DNA of 52,207 nt from an uncultured Mitsuokella sp. (GCA_945877355.1 CAMCRT010000007.1:1-52207); one strand, 5' to 3'; positions 7,996 through 16,235 are shown, counted from the first letter of the stretch. The notes: generated by a model not told the origin, from the sequence alone. Numbers and translations are program-made.

Positions 7996-9213
7996 ATGAA
8001 CAAGAAGACCATCAAAGACGTAGATGTAAAGGGTAAAAAGGTATTCGTCCGCGTGGACTACAATGTGCCGTTCGATGCTGACATGAACATCACGAACGAC
8101 ACCCGCATGGTCCGCACGCTGCCGACGCTGAACTATCTTCTCGATGGCGGCGCAGCCCTCGTGCTCGCTTGCCACATCGGCCGTCCAACGGAGGCTCGCG
8201 AGGACAAGTTCAGCACGAAGCATCTCGTGAAGCACCTGTCTGAGCTTCTGAAGCGCGACGTGAAGTGGGCATCCGACTGCGTTGGCCCCGAGGCGGACGC
8301 GGCAAAGGCCGCTCTGAAGCCGGGTGAAGTGCTTCTCCTGGAGAACCTCCGCTACCACAAGGCAGAGAAGAAGAACGACCCCGAGTTTGCAAAGCAGCTG
8401 GCTGCTGGCTGCGACCTCGCTGTGGATGACGCCTTCGGCGTTTCCCACCGCGCCCATGCCTCGAATGCCGGCGTGCCGAAGTACCTCGAGACGGTGGCGG
8501 GCTTCCTGATGGAGAAGGAGATCAACTACATCGGCAAGACTCTGGAGAATCCGCAGCATCCCTTCGTCGCCATTATCGGCGGCGCGAAGGTCTCCGATAA
8601 GATCGGCGTCATCAGCAACATGATCGACAAGGTCGACACCATCATCATCGGCGGCGGCATGGCCCACACCTTTGACAAGGCGAAGGGACTGCCCATCGGC
8701 GACTCCCTCTGCGAGGACGACAAGCTGGAGCTCGCAAAGGAGCTCCTCGCAAAGGCGGAGAAGAAGGGCGTCAAGGTCGTCCTGCCTCTCGACCTCACGG
8801 TGGCAAACATGTTCCCGCTGGCAGATGCCGACAAGTGGGCGAAGGAAGGCAAGAAGAAGATCGTCGACGTGGACAAGGTGGAAGACGGCTGGGAAGGCCT
8901 CGACTCCGGCCCGAAGACGAGCGCAGAGTATGTGGAGGCCCTGAAGGGCGCCAAGACGGTCATCTGGAATGGCCCCATGGGCGTCTTCGAGTGCGATGAC
9001 TTCGCAAAGGGCACCCTCGCTGTGGCACAGGCTGTGGCGGATGCGACGGATAACGGCGCCATCTCCATCGTCGGCGGCGGCGACTCGGTGGCAGCCCTGA
9101 AGAAGACGGGCCTGACGGATAAGATCTCCCATGTGTCCACCGGCGGCGGCGCAACGCTCGAGTTCCTTGAGGGCAAGGAGATGCCGGGCATCGCAGCAAT
9201 CGCTGACAAATAA
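7996..9213 (+). CDS. pgk: phosphoglycerate kinase
   Basis: A 405-residue phosphoglycerate kinase making ATP from 1,3-bisphosphoglycerate. The N-terminal domain has VRVDYNVPFD and the substrate-binding HIGRP. The C-terminal nucleotide domain has the GGAKVSDK motif, WNGPMGVFE and the GGGDSVAA phosphate loop near the end. The open frame extends upstream to 7939, but ATG 7996 is chosen because AAGGGAGG (7981-7988) lies 7 bp before it and the translation from there matches the family N-terminus. It is the second gene of the glycolytic operon, 91 bp after gap. The following gap to tpiA is unusually long and is occupied by a repeat element. Confidence 0.96.
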   Translation: MNKKTIKDVDVKGKKVFVRVDYNVPFDADMNITNDTRMVRTLPTLNYLLDGGAALVLACHIGRPTEAREDKFSTKHLVKHLSELLKRDVKWASDCVGPEADAAKAALKPGEVLLLENLRYHKAEKKNDPEFAKQLAAGCDLAVDDAFGVSHRAHASNAGVPKYLETVAGFLMEKEINYIGKTLENPQHPFVAIIGGAKVSDKIGVISNMIDKVDTIIIGGGMAHTFDKAKGLPIGDSLCEDDKLELAKELLAKAEKKGVKVVLPLDLTVANMFPLADADKWAKEGKKKIVDVDKVEDGWEGLDSGPKTSAEYVEALKGAKTVIWNGPMGVFECDDFAKGTLAVAQAVADATDNGAISIVGGGDSVAALKKTGLTDKISHVSTGGGATLEFLEGKEMPGIAAIADK

Positions 9214-9235
9214 CCTCGTGAGTTAGGCTATGTTG

Positions 9236-9503
9236 CGTGTACCCCGCACTCACCCCGTCTCCGCAAGCGACCGTGCGCTTGCTGACCTGTCCAAGAAGTA
9301 AGCCGCAGGCTGGCTGATTGGCTAACAGGTCGCACGCGAAAGCGTCCCAAGAGCCGAAGACGATTGGCTGACGCTGACCGCCATCTGCTTAAATACCGGC
9401 CTCCATCCTAAACGCGCTGCGCTTGAACGATGGATTCCGGCCGGGGGGCAGAACGCGCACTTTCCTCGCTTGCTCCGCTTAAAGGGTTCGCGCAGGGTAC
9501 ACG
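9236..9503 (-). repeat. repeat family 2, enlarged copy inside the glycolytic operon
   Basis: Terminal inverted repeats CGTGTACCC (9236-9244) and GGGTACACG (9495-9503) bound a 268-bp element, inverted relative to the copies at 24884 and 28671. Shared blocks include GCTGACCTGTCCAAGAAG, GGCTGATTGGCTAACAGGTC, GCGAAAGCGTCCCAAGAG and GATTGGCTGACGCTGACCGC. It holds roughly 100 bp of extra internal sequence with a long hairpin (CCGGCC / TCCATC pairing with GATGGA / GGCCGG, about 9395-9450). It occupies nearly all of the 336-bp gap between pgk and tpiA; I see no gene in it. Confidence 0.8.
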
Positions 9504-9549
9504 ACCATACTACGCTTTCGATATTCAAGATACTAAGGGAGGAAATACT

Positions 9550-10299
9550 ATGGCAAGAACTCCGATTATTGCTGGCAACTGGAAGATGAACAACACGATC
9601 GCTGAGGGCAAGAAGCTCGTCACTGAGCTCATGCCCCTCGTGGAGGACGCGAAGGTCACGGTCGTCGTTTGCCCGACGGCTACGGCTCTTGCGGCTGTGG
9701 CGGACACGGTGAAGGGCTCCAACATCCATGTGGGCGCACAGAACGTGCACTGGGAGAAGAGCGGCGCCTTCACGGGCGAGATTTCCTGCGACATGCTGAA
9801 GGAAATCGGCGTGGACTATGTGGTTCTCGGCCACAGCGAGCGCCGCGACTACTTCGGCGAGACGGACGAGGGTGTCAACAAGCGCGCTCGTGCAGCCTTT
9901 GCAGCTGGCATCACGCCGATCATCTGCTGTGGCGAGTCCCTTGAGGTCCGCGAGGCGGGCAAGTACATCGACCACGTGGTGGGGCAGGTGGGTGCTGCCC
10001 TCGAGGGCTTCACGGCAGACGAGGCAGGCAAACTCGTCATCGCCTATGAGCCCATCTGGGCCATCGGCACGGGCAAGACGGCTACCTTCGAGCAGGCCGA
10101 GGAGGTCTGCAAGGCCATCCGCGAGGCTGTGGCGAAGAAGTTCAACCAGGCTGCAGCGGACTCTATCCGCATCCAGTACGGCGGCAGCGTGAAGCCTGCC
10201 ACCATCAAGGACCTCATGAAGCAGCCGAACGTGGACGGCGCCCTCGTGGGCGGTGCGTCCCTCAAGGCGAAGGACTTCTCCGAGATCGTCAACTACTAA
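9550..10299 (+). CDS. tpiA: triosephosphate isomerase
   Basis: A 249-residue TIM-barrel enzyme interconverting dihydroxyacetone phosphate and glyceraldehyde-3-phosphate. Catalytic residues are visible: Asn10 and Lys12 in AGNWKMN, His95 in VLGHSERR and Glu167 in [12 protein letters not shown], followed by the mobile loop and the GGS / VGGASL phosphate-binding motifs. The open frame runs upstream into the repeat element, but ATG 9550, after GGGAGGAAA, gives the exact family N-terminus. It is the third gene of the glycolytic operon. Confidence 0.97.
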   Translation: MARTPIIAGNWKMNNTIAEGKKLVTELMPLVEDAKVTVVVCPTATALAAVADTVKGSNIHVGAQNVHWEKSGAFTGEISCDMLKEIGVDYVVLGHSERRDYFGETDEGVNKRARAAFAAGITPIICCGESLEVREAGKYIDHVVGQVGAALEGFTADEAGKLVIAYEPIWAIGTGKTATFEQAEEVCKAIREAVAKKFNQAAADSIRIQYGGSVKPATIKDLMKQPNVDGALVGGASLKAKDFSEIVNY

Positions 10300-10316
10300 G
10301 AATAAAATCCATGCCC

Positions 10317-10357
10317 GCAGGCTCTCCGCTATTTTGCTAGCGAGCGGGGAGCCTGCG
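10317..10357 (+). other. intercistronic stem-loop, tpiA-gpmI
   Basis: A 15-bp stem (CGCAGGCTCTCCGCT with AGCGGGGAGCCTGCG, one G-U) encloses an 11-nt loop in the 75-bp gap. No T-run follows, which suggests a role in mRNA stability or processing. Confidence 0.7.
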
Positions 10358-10374
10358 CAGAAAGGCAAATACGA

Positions 10375-11904
10375 ATGGCAACAATCAAACATGCGCCAAT
10401 CGCACTCATCATCATGGATGGCTGCGGCCTTGGCGACAAGACGGACAAGAACAATGCCGTCCAGCAGGCCAAGACGCCTGTGCTCGATGGGCTGATGGCA
10501 AAGTCCCCGAATTCTAAGCTTCAGGCCTCCGGCGAGTACGTCGGTCTCCCCGACGGGCAGATGGGCAACTCCGAGGTGGGCCATACGAATATCGGTGCTG
10601 GCCGCGTCATCTACCAGCAGCTCACCCGTATCACCCGGGACATCAAGAATGGCGACTTCTTCAAGAATGAAGCCCTCCTCAAGATCGTCCGCGGGGCAAA
10701 GGAGAAGGGCGGAGCCCTGCACCTCCTGGGCCTCGTATCCCCCGGCGGCGTCCACAGCCACCAGGAGCACCTCTACGCGCTCCTCGAGATGGCAAAGCGC
10801 GAGGGCGTCAGCGAGGTCTATGTCCACGCGTTCCTCGACGGCCGCGACGTGCCGCCCCAGAGCGCAGGCCCCTTCCTGAAGGAGCTGGAGGACAAGTGCG
10901 CCGAGATCGGTGTTGGCAAGATTGCGACCGTCAGCGGCCGCTACTACGCCATGGACCGAGACAACCGCTGGGATCGTGAGGAGAAGGCCTACGAGGCCAT
11001 CGCCCACGCAGAGGGCGTCGCAGCAAAGGCGGCTGAGGCAGGCCTCAAGGCCAGCTACGATGCTGGCGTCAACGACGAGTTCGTCGTGCCCTATGTCATC
11101 GAGGGCTATGCGGGCATGAAGAACGGCGACGGCGCCATTTTCTTCAACTTCCGCCCGGATCGTGCCCGCCAGCTCACCCACGCCTTTGTGGATGAGAAGT
11201 TCGACGGCTTCCAGCGGGACGAGTCGCTGAAGATCCCCTTTGCGACCTTCTCCCAGTATGAGGACGGCATGAACGCCCTCGTGGCCTTCCCGCCGGAGAG
11301 CATCAAGAACACCATGGGCGAGATCATCCAGGATCACGGCCTCACCCAGCTCCGCATCGCCGAGACAGAGAAGTATGCCCACGTGACGTTCTTCTTCAAT
11401 GGCGGCGTCGAGGAGCCCTACAAGGGCGAGGATCGCATCCTCGTGCCGAGCCCGAAGGTCGCCACCTACGACCTGAAGCCGGAAATGAGCGCGGTGGAGG
11501 TCACGGACAAGGTGGTCGAGGCCATCGAGAGCGAGAAGTACGACTTCATCATCCTGAACTATGCCAACTGCGACATGGTGGGCCATACGGGTGTCTTCCC
11601 CGCTGTCATCAAGGCAGTGGAGACGGTGGACACCTGTGTGGGCCGCTTCGTCGAGGCCATCAAGAAGGTGGGTGGCGAGGTCTGCATCACGGCTGACCAC
11701 GGCAACGCCGACAAGATGATGGACTACGAGAACAACCAGCCGTTCACAAAGCACACGACGAACCCCGTTCCCTTCATCGTCGTGTCGGATCGGGTCAAGT
11801 CCGTGGCGGACGGCGCCCTCTCCGACATCGCCCCGACCCTCCTCACCCTCGCGGGCGTTGACATCCCGAAGGAAATGACGGGCAAGGTCCTCGTGACGCT
11901 TTGA
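10375..11904 (+). CDS. gpmI: 2,3-bisphosphoglycerate-independent phosphoglycerate mutase
   Basis: A 509-residue Mn-dependent mutase of the alkaline phosphatase superfamily. The first metal Asp is at residue 15 in LIIMDGCGLGD, and the catalytic Ser66 lies in MGNSEVGHTNIGAGR. DGRDVPPQSA, FNFRPDRARQ, NYANCDMVGHTG and TADHGNADKM supply the remaining substrate and metal ligands. It catalyses the same reaction as gpmA by a different mechanism and is the last gene of the gap-pgk-tpiA-gpmI operon; no enolase gene follows. Confidence 0.96.
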   Translation: MATIKHAPIALIIMDGCGLGDKTDKNNAVQQAKTPVLDGLMAKSPNSKLQASGEYVGLPDGQMGNSEVGHTNIGAGRVIYQQLTRITRDIKNGDFFKNEALLKIVRGAKEKGGALHLLGLVSPGGVHSHQEHLYALLEMAKREGVSEVYVHAFLDGRDVPPQSAGPFLKELEDKCAEIGVGKIATVSGRYYAMDRDNRWDREEKAYEAIAHAEGVAAKAAEAGLKASYDAGVNDEFVVPYVIEGYAGMKNGDGAIFFNFRPDRARQLTHAFVDEKFDGFQRDESLKIPFATFSQYEDGMNALVAFPPESIKNTMGEIIQDHGLTQLRIAETEKYAHVTFFFNGGVEEPYKGEDRILVPSPKVATYDLKPEMSAVEVTDKVVEAIESEKYDFIILNYANCDMVGHTGVFPAVIKAVETVDTCVGRFVEAIKKVGGEVCITADHGNADKMMDYENNQPFTKHTTNPVPFIVVSDRVKSVADGALSDIAPTLLTLAGVDIPKEMTGKVLVTL

Positions 11905-11944
11905 GAAAAATAGTGTATTGTATCAAAAGAGAGGAATACGAACA

Positions 11945-12640
11945 ATGATTGCTTACTCCAAGAAAGTGGAAGATATGGCATGTGTAGCACAGGAAGTACA
12001 CCATGGTGCTGCACCGATTCCCGAAGAAGGCAAGTGGGTCAAGAGCAAGAACGTCTCTGACATCAGCGGCCTTACCCATGGTGTGGGCTGGTGCGCACCG
12101 CAGCAGGGCGCTTGCAAGCTCACGCTGAACGTCAAGGAGGGCATCATCCAGGAGGCACTGATCGAGACAATCGGCTGCTCCGGCATGACCCACTCCGCCG
12201 CCATGGCAGCGGAGATCCTCCCGGGCCTCACCGTCCTCGAAGCACTCAACACGGACCTCGTTTGCGACGCCATCAACACGGCAATGCGCGAGCTCTTCCT
12301 CCAGATCGCCTATGGCCGCAGCCAGACGGCCTTCTCCGACGATGGACTTCCCATCGGCGCAGGCCTTGACGATCTCGGCAAGGGCCTCCGCAGCCAGGTC
12401 GGCACGCTCTACTCCACGCTGAAGAAGGGCCCCCGCTACCTGGAGCTGGCTGAGGGCTACGTCACGAAGCTCGCCCTTGACAAGGAAAATCGCGTCATCG
12501 GCTACGAGGTCGTCCAGATGGGCAAGGTCATGGAGGCCGTGCGCGCTGGCAAGGACGCAAACGAGGCCATCAAGGCAAACACCTCCACGAAGGGCCGCTT
12601 TGCCGATGGCGTCAAGTTCATCGATCCGCGTGAGGAGTAA
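11945..12640 (+). CDS. NifU/IscU-like iron-sulfur scaffold-type protein
   Basis: A 231-residue protein whose central part resembles the NifU/IscU scaffold fold. Cysteines at about residues 50 and 57 (GWCAPQQGAC) and 78 (IGCSGMTHSAAM) occupy positions like the cluster ligands of IscU; the last resembles IscU G-C-G-S-A. The stretch after residue 120 is not typical IscU. It is probably a cytoplasmic scaffold or carrier, but the recipient is unknown. ATG 11945 follows AGAGAGGA; the frame also opens at 11918 without a good ribosome site. It lies 40 bp after gpmI and immediately before the GGGtGRT gene, with which this type of protein is commonly paired in anaerobes, suggesting a joint function. 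Confidence 0.75.
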   Translation: MIAYSKKVEDMACVAQEVHHGAAPIPEEGKWVKSKNVSDISGLTHGVGWCAPQQGACKLTLNVKEGIIQEALIETIGCSGMTHSAAMAAEILPGLTVLEALNTDLVCDAINTAMRELFLQIAYGRSQTAFSDDGLPIGAGLDDLGKGLRSQVGTLYSTLKKGPRYLELAEGYVTKLALDKENRVIGYEVVQMGKVMEAVRAGKDANEAIKANTSTKGRFADGVKFIDPREE

Positions 12641-12664
12641 TCCTTACCATCAAGTCGTGTTCAC

Positions 12665-12680
12665 GCGGAATGACTTCCGC
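12665..12680 (+). other. short perfect hairpin before the GGGtGRT gene
   Basis: GCGGAA-TGAC-TTCCGC lies 23 bp before the start codon of the downstream gene. It is probably an intercistronic structure. Confidence 0.45.
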
Positions 12681-12702
12681 TACATAAGAAGGGATGAATC
12701 AA

Positions 12703-13707
12703 ATGTCATTGTTCGAAGGCTACGAGCGCCGTATTGATCAAATCAACAAAGTCTGCAAGCAGTATGGAATCGGCTCCATCGAGGAAGCAAAGACCATCTG
12801 CGAGGGAAAGGGCATCAATCCTTATAAGATCGTCGAGGACCTCCAGCCCATCGCATTCGAGAATGCAAAGTGGGCCTATACCCTCGGCGCAGCCATCGCC
12901 ATCAAGAAGAACTGCACGAAGGCAGTGGACGCTGCAAAGGCAATCGGCGAAGGCCTCCAGGCCTTCTGCGTGCCGGGCTCCGTCGCGGATCATCGCAAGG
13001 TTGGCCTCGGCCACGGCAACCTGGGCGCCATGCTCCTCTCCGAGGAAGCAGGCTGCTTCGCCTTCCTCGCCGGCCACGAGTCCTTCGCAGCTGCTGAGGG
13101 CGCCATCGGCATCGCAAAGACGGCCAACAAGGTCCGCAAGAACAAGCTCCGCGTTATCCTGAACGGCCTCGGCAAGGATGCAGCCCAGATCATCAGCCGC
13201 ATCAACGGCTTCACCTATGTCTGCACCGACTACGACTACAAGGCCAACAAGGTCAACGTGGTCGAGGAAATCGTCTACGGCAGCGATCCGGAGCGCTCCC
13301 AGGTCAAGTGCTATGGCGCTGACTCCGTCCAGGAAGGCGTCGCCATCATGCACATGGAGGATGTCGACATCTCCATCACGGGCAACTCCACGAATCCGAC
13401 CCGCTTCCAGCATCCTGTGGCAGGCTGCTACAAGAAGGAATGCGTGGAAAAGGGCAAGAAGTACTTCTCCGTCGCTTCCGGCGGCGGCACGGGCCGCACG
13501 CTCCATCCGGACAACATGGCCGCTGGCCCGGCTTCCTATGGCATGACGGACACCATGGGCCGCATGCACTCCGACGCCCAGTTCGCAGGCTCCTCCTCCG
13601 TGCCGGCACACGTCGACATGATGGGCCTCATCGGCGCAGGCAACAACCCGATGGTCGGCATGACCGTCGCCGTCGCCGTCGCCGTGCAGGAAGCAATGAA
13701 CAAGTAA
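12703..13707 (+). CDS. GGGtGRT family protein, function unknown
   Basis: A 334-residue member of the GGGtGRT family, named for the SGGGTGRTLHPDN motif, which is present near residue 260. The protein has no signal peptide or membrane helix. Other visible features are a Gly-rich HGNLGAMLLSEEAGCFAFLAG segment, conserved cysteines, and a C-terminal Gly/Ala/Val-rich tail. No reaction has been established to my knowledge. Two ATGs are in frame: the one at 12694 overlaps the AAGAAGGG ribosome site, whereas 12703 has proper spacing and is preferred. It follows the NifU-like gene by 62 bp and ends before a strong terminator, so the pair forms a unit, perhaps also read through from gpmI. Confidence 0.85.
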   Translation: MSLFEGYERRIDQINKVCKQYGIGSIEEAKTICEGKGINPYKIVEDLQPIAFENAKWAYTLGAAIAIKKNCTKAVDAAKAIGEGLQAFCVPGSVADHRKVGLGHGNLGAMLLSEEAGCFAFLAGHESFAAAEGAIGIAKTANKVRKNKLRVILNGLGKDAAQIISRINGFTYVCTDYDYKANKVNVVEEIVYGSDPERSQVKCYGADSVQEGVAIMHMEDVDISITGNSTNPTRFQHPVAGCYKKECVEKGKKYFSVASGGGTGRTLHPDNMAAGPASYGMTDTMGRMHSDAQFAGSSSVPAHVDMMGLIGAGNNPMVGMTVAVAVAVQEAMNK

Positions 13708-13838
13708 TCAAACTCGTCGCGCCGCCCTACAACCAGGGCAAAGAGCACCAGGGCAACGCCTCGAAGCGGACACATCCCGCAAGAGAAACAGCCAAAACCC
13801 AATAAACGGCGGCCTTCCAACGGGCAGGCTGCTCCAAG

Positions 13839-13876
13839 AGACCACGCAAGGGACAAATCCCCGAGCGTGGTCTTTT
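13839..13876 (+). terminator. intrinsic terminator after the GGGtGRT gene
   Basis: AGACCACGC (13839-13847) pairs with GCGTGGTCT (13865-13873), followed by TTTTC. Confidence 0.75.
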
Positions 13877-13877
13877 C

Positions 13878-13907
13878 TTGACTTGGATGCACGTGATTTT
13901 ATATAAT
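13878..13907 (+). promoter_or_regulatory. promoter of the AAA ATPase gene
   Basis: TTGACT (13878-13883), an 18-bp spacer and TATAAT (13902-13907). The -10 box lies inside the repeat that recurs at 16149-16211. Confidence 0.7.
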
Positions 13908-13949
13908 AATGTGTAGAAAATCACATAATTATATAGAATAAGGTGATTG
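13887..13949 (+). repeat. left direct repeat flanking the ATPase / MntA-HepT module
   Basis: This stretch aligns with 16149-16211 over about 62 bp with few differences (shared ATGCACGTGATT, TATATAAT and ATCACATAATTATATA blocks). Each copy is preceded by a GCGTGG...TTTT terminator arm. Confidence 0.65.
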
Positions 13950-13951
13950 GT

Positions 13952-15289
13952 ATGAAGCGACTTGCTATGAAGAAGCTGCTGGCGTGGAAGGAGTCGGCTT
14001 ATCGGAAGCCTTTGCTGGTGAAGGGCGTCCGGCAGGTGGGGAAGACCTGGCTCCTGAAGGAGTTCGGTCGGCAGCACTACGAGAATGTGGCGTATTTCAA
14101 CTTTGATGAAAATCCGGAGTATCGGGAGTTCTTCTCCACGACGAAGGACGTCAAGCGGATCCTGCCGAACCTTGCCATGGCGGGCGGGCAGAAGATCCAG
14201 CCGGGGAAGACGCTCCTTTTCTTTGATGAGATCCAGGGGGCGCCTGAGGTCTTGAATTCCCTGAAGTATTTTTGCGAGAATGCGCCGGAGTATCATGTGG
14301 TCGGGGCGGGCTCCCTCCTGGGGATTGCCCTGGCAAAGCCTTCGTCCTTCCCCGTGGGGAAGGTGGACTTTCTGAGTCTCTACCCGATGAATTTCCAGGA
14401 ATTCCTCCTGGCGACGGACAGTAAGAATCTGGCGGAGTATCTGGAGCAGATTGATGAGCTGGAGCCGATACCGGAGGCTTTTTTCAATCCGCTGGCGGAA
14501 AAGCTCAAGATCTACTTCATCACTGGCGGTATGCCGGAGGTGGTGGGCCGGTGGGTGGAGACCCAGTCGGTGGGACAGGTGCAGGAGACGCTGCAGAATA
14601 TCATCAATGCCTATGAGCGGGATTTCATGAAGCACCCGGAGCCTCGGGAGTTTCCGAAAATCTCCCGGGTCTGGAACTCGCTTCCCTCCCAACTGGCACG
14701 GGAAAACAAGAAATTCCTGTACAACGTTGTTAAGGAGGGGGCACGGGCCCGGGAATACGAGGACGCATTGGAGTGGCTCGTGCAGGCCGCGCTCGTCTAC
14801 AAGGTCTATCGGATCAGCGCACCGGGGCTTCCGCTCTCGGGTTATGCGGATCTCAGCGCCTTCAAGCTGTATCTCACGGATGTGGGGGTGCTTCGCCGCC
14901 TGGCAAAGCTCGATCCTACGGCGTTCCGAGAGGGGAATCGCCTCTTCTCGGAGTTCAAGGGGGCGCTCACGGAGAACTTCATCCTGCAGTCGCTTGTGCC
15001 GCAATTCGATGCGGATGTATACTATTGGTCGCGGGTGAATCCGCCCTTTGAGGTGGATTTTATCCTGCAGCAGGTAAATGACATCATCCCCGTCGAGGTA
15101 AAATCGGATACGAATATCAAGAGCCGTAGCCTGCAAAAGTATGCGGAGACGTACCGGGACAAGACAAAACTCCGCGTGCGCTTCTCCCTGCAGAATCTTC
15201 GCATGGATGAGGATGTGCTGAATATCCCGCTTTTCATGGCAGACCAGGCCAGCCGGCTGATTGCGCTGGGCAAAAGTCAGCAGATGTAA
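13952..15289 (+). CDS. AAA ATPase with DUF4143 domain
   Basis: A 445-residue ATP-binding protein of the AAA_14-DUF4143 type. The Walker A G25-VRQVGK-T32 and Walker B LLFFDEIQ are visible, followed by an arginine/sensor region, a central helical part, and the C-terminal DUF4143 domain ending in EVDFILQQ and IPVEVKSD. That spacing resembles a restriction-endonuclease-like D-x(n)-E-x-K core. Such proteins are common in anaerobes and often sit near mobile or defence genes; their cellular role is not established. The preferred start is ATG 13952 (AAGGTG 6 bp upstream) rather than GTG 13943. It lies in a small island with the MntA-HepT pair, between imperfect direct repeats. Confidence 0.85.
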   Translation: MKRLAMKKLLAWKESAYRKPLLVKGVRQVGKTWLLKEFGRQHYENVAYFNFDENPEYREFFSTTKDVKRILPNLAMAGGQKIQPGKTLLFFDEIQGAPEVLNSLKYFCENAPEYHVVGAGSLLGIALAKPSSFPVGKVDFLSLYPMNFQEFLLATDSKNLAEYLEQIDELEPIPEAFFNPLAEKLKIYFITGGMPEVVGRWVETQSVGQVQETLQNIINAYERDFMKHPEPREFPKISRVWNSLPSQLARENKKFLYNVVKEGARAREYEDALEWLVQAALVYKVYRISAPGLPLSGYADLSAFKLYLTDVGVLRRLAKLDPTAFREGNRLFSEFKGALTENFILQSLVPQFDADVYYWSRVNPPFEVDFILQQVNDIIPVEVKSDTNIKSRSLQKYAETYRDKTKLRVRFSLQNLRMDEDVLNIPLFMADQASRLIALGKSQQM

Positions 15290-15373
15290 CGAAAGTCTAT
15301 CTGAAACCTATGAGTACAAGCCTGCGGCGAAAAATTCTAAGCGTGGTCTTTTGATGCACACATGGAGAAATCC

Positions 15374-15402
15374 TTGAAGTCGATTCTATTATCGATTACA
15401 AT
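15374..15402 (+). promoter_or_regulatory. promoter of the mntA-hepT pair
   Basis: TTGAAG (15374-15379), a 17-bp spacer and TACAAT (15397-15402), 54 bp before the mntA start. Confidence 0.65.
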
Positions 15403-15455
15403 GAAATAGAAGTTCATTTTTGCATGAGGCTTTATGGAAAAAGGAGGGAGGACAG

Positions 15456-15746
15456 ATGCTTACCATTTCGCAAATCAAGAAAATTATTGCGCCAATCTGC
15501 AAGCGATATGGCGTAAAGGCCGTCTACCTTTTCGGCTCCTATGCCCGCGGCGAGGCAGGCGAAAACAGCGATGTGGATATCCGCATCGAGCCGGGCGACA
15601 TTGACGACCTCTTCAAGCTAAGCGCCTTCCGACAGGATCTGGTGGAAAGCCTGCAGTACGAGGTCGACATCGTGAGCAAGCTGCCAGAGGATGATGTATT
15701 CCGTAGGGAACTGGCGAGAGACGAGGTGCTGCTCTATGCTGCCTGA
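15456..15746 (+). CDS. mntA: MntA-type antitoxin nucleotidyltransferase
   Basis: A 96-residue minimal nucleotidyltransferase. The polymerase-beta motif is clear: G27-S28 in LFGSYARGEAG, with D39 and D41 in NSDVDIRI and a third acidic residue in YEVDIV. In characterised MntA-HepT modules MntA AMPylates a tyrosine of the HEPN toxin to neutralise it. ATG 15456 has an excellent AAGGAGGGAGG site; the frame extends upstream to 15420 without support. It overlaps hepT by 11 bp, so the two are translationally coupled with antitoxin first. Confidence 0.9.
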   Translation: MLTISQIKKIIAPICKRYGVKAVYLFGSYARGEAGENSDVDIRIEPGDIDDLFKLSAFRQDLVESLQYEVDIVSKLPEDDVFRRELARDEVLLYAA

Positions 15747-16092
15747 CCGCGACCAGCAGATAGCAAGACACATGGCGGAATATTGCGAAGAGATTATGCT
15801 GGCGGTAGAGCACTTCGGAAAAGACGAGACGAAATTTCTTCAGGATCCTGTGTACCGAAATGCCTGCGCCATGCCCTTGATGCAAATAGGCGAGCTTGCA
15901 AAAAAGCTGACGGATTCCTTTGTCCAGGAACATGATAGCGTCCCATGGAAAGCCATAAAGGGAATGCGGAATCTTTTTGCTCATGATTACAGATCGATGG
16001 ATGAACGGATGATTTGGAAAACAATCACAAGGAATATCCCAGATCTGCAGGCATTCTTGGAATCGTATCTTCAAGCACACTCGGGGAAATAG
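15736..16092 (+). CDS. hepT: HepT-type HEPN toxin RNase
   Basis: A 118-residue HEPN-domain protein. The catalytic R-x4-H-x-Y motif is intact at R78-NLFA-H83-D-Y85, so it should be an active ribonuclease unless AMPylated on Tyr85 by MntA. The rest is all-helical, with the conserved IGELAKKL segment. The start overlaps the end of mntA, and a strong terminator follows at 16110. The pair is probably autonomous and mobile; the ATPase upstream may travel with it. Confidence 0.9.
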   Translation: MLPDRDQQIARHMAEYCEEIMLAVEHFGKDETKFLQDPVYRNACAMPLMQIGELAKKLTDSFVQEHDSVPWKAIKGMRNLFAHDYRSMDERMIWKTITRNIPDLQAFLESYLQAHSGK

Positions 16093-16109
16093 AATGACAA
16101 AATACAATC

Positions 16110-16141
16110 AACGGCCACGCAGATTTTAGCGTGGCCGTTTT
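16110..16141 (+). terminator. intrinsic terminator after hepT
   Basis: AACGGCCACGC (16110-16120) and GCGTGGCCGTT (16129-16139) form a perfect 11-bp stem with an 8-nt loop and a short T-run. Confidence 0.8.
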
Positions 16142-16169
16142 GATAGCAATGCACGTGATTATATATAAT
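16140..16169 (+). promoter_or_regulatory. orphan promoter in the right direct repeat
   Basis: TTGATA (16140-16145), 18 bp, TATAAT (16164-16169), with the same geometry as the ATPase promoter. No gene follows on this strand before the terminator at 16236. Confidence 0.5.
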
Positions 16170-16211
16170 TATCTGTATGTCATCACATAATTATATATAA
16201 TTGTGTGATGA
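16149..16211 (+). repeat. right direct repeat of the ATPase / MntA-HepT module
   Basis: This is the partner of 13887-13949. It differs from the left copy mainly at positions that make it palindromic. Confidence 0.65.
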
Positions 16212-16220
16212 CATACAGAT
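16171..16220 (+). repeat. 50-bp near-perfect palindrome
   Basis: The arm ATCTGTATGTCATCACA is exactly inverted at the right end, and the AT-rich centre (AATTATATATAATT) is itself palindromic. Only one position pair breaks the symmetry of the whole 50 bp. Confidence 0.85.
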
Positions 16221-16235
16221 AAAATTCAGAAAAAG

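Noticed and set aside
9322-11754. Very long (810-codon) open frame on the minus strand
   Set aside because: It is antisense to tpiA and gpmI, which have complete family motifs. High GC keeps shadow frames open, and its translation shows no recognisable domain.
12665-12680. Hairpin taken as a terminator between the NifU-like and GGGtGRT genes
   Set aside because: It has no T-run and lies close to the ribosome site; an intercistronic structure is more likely.
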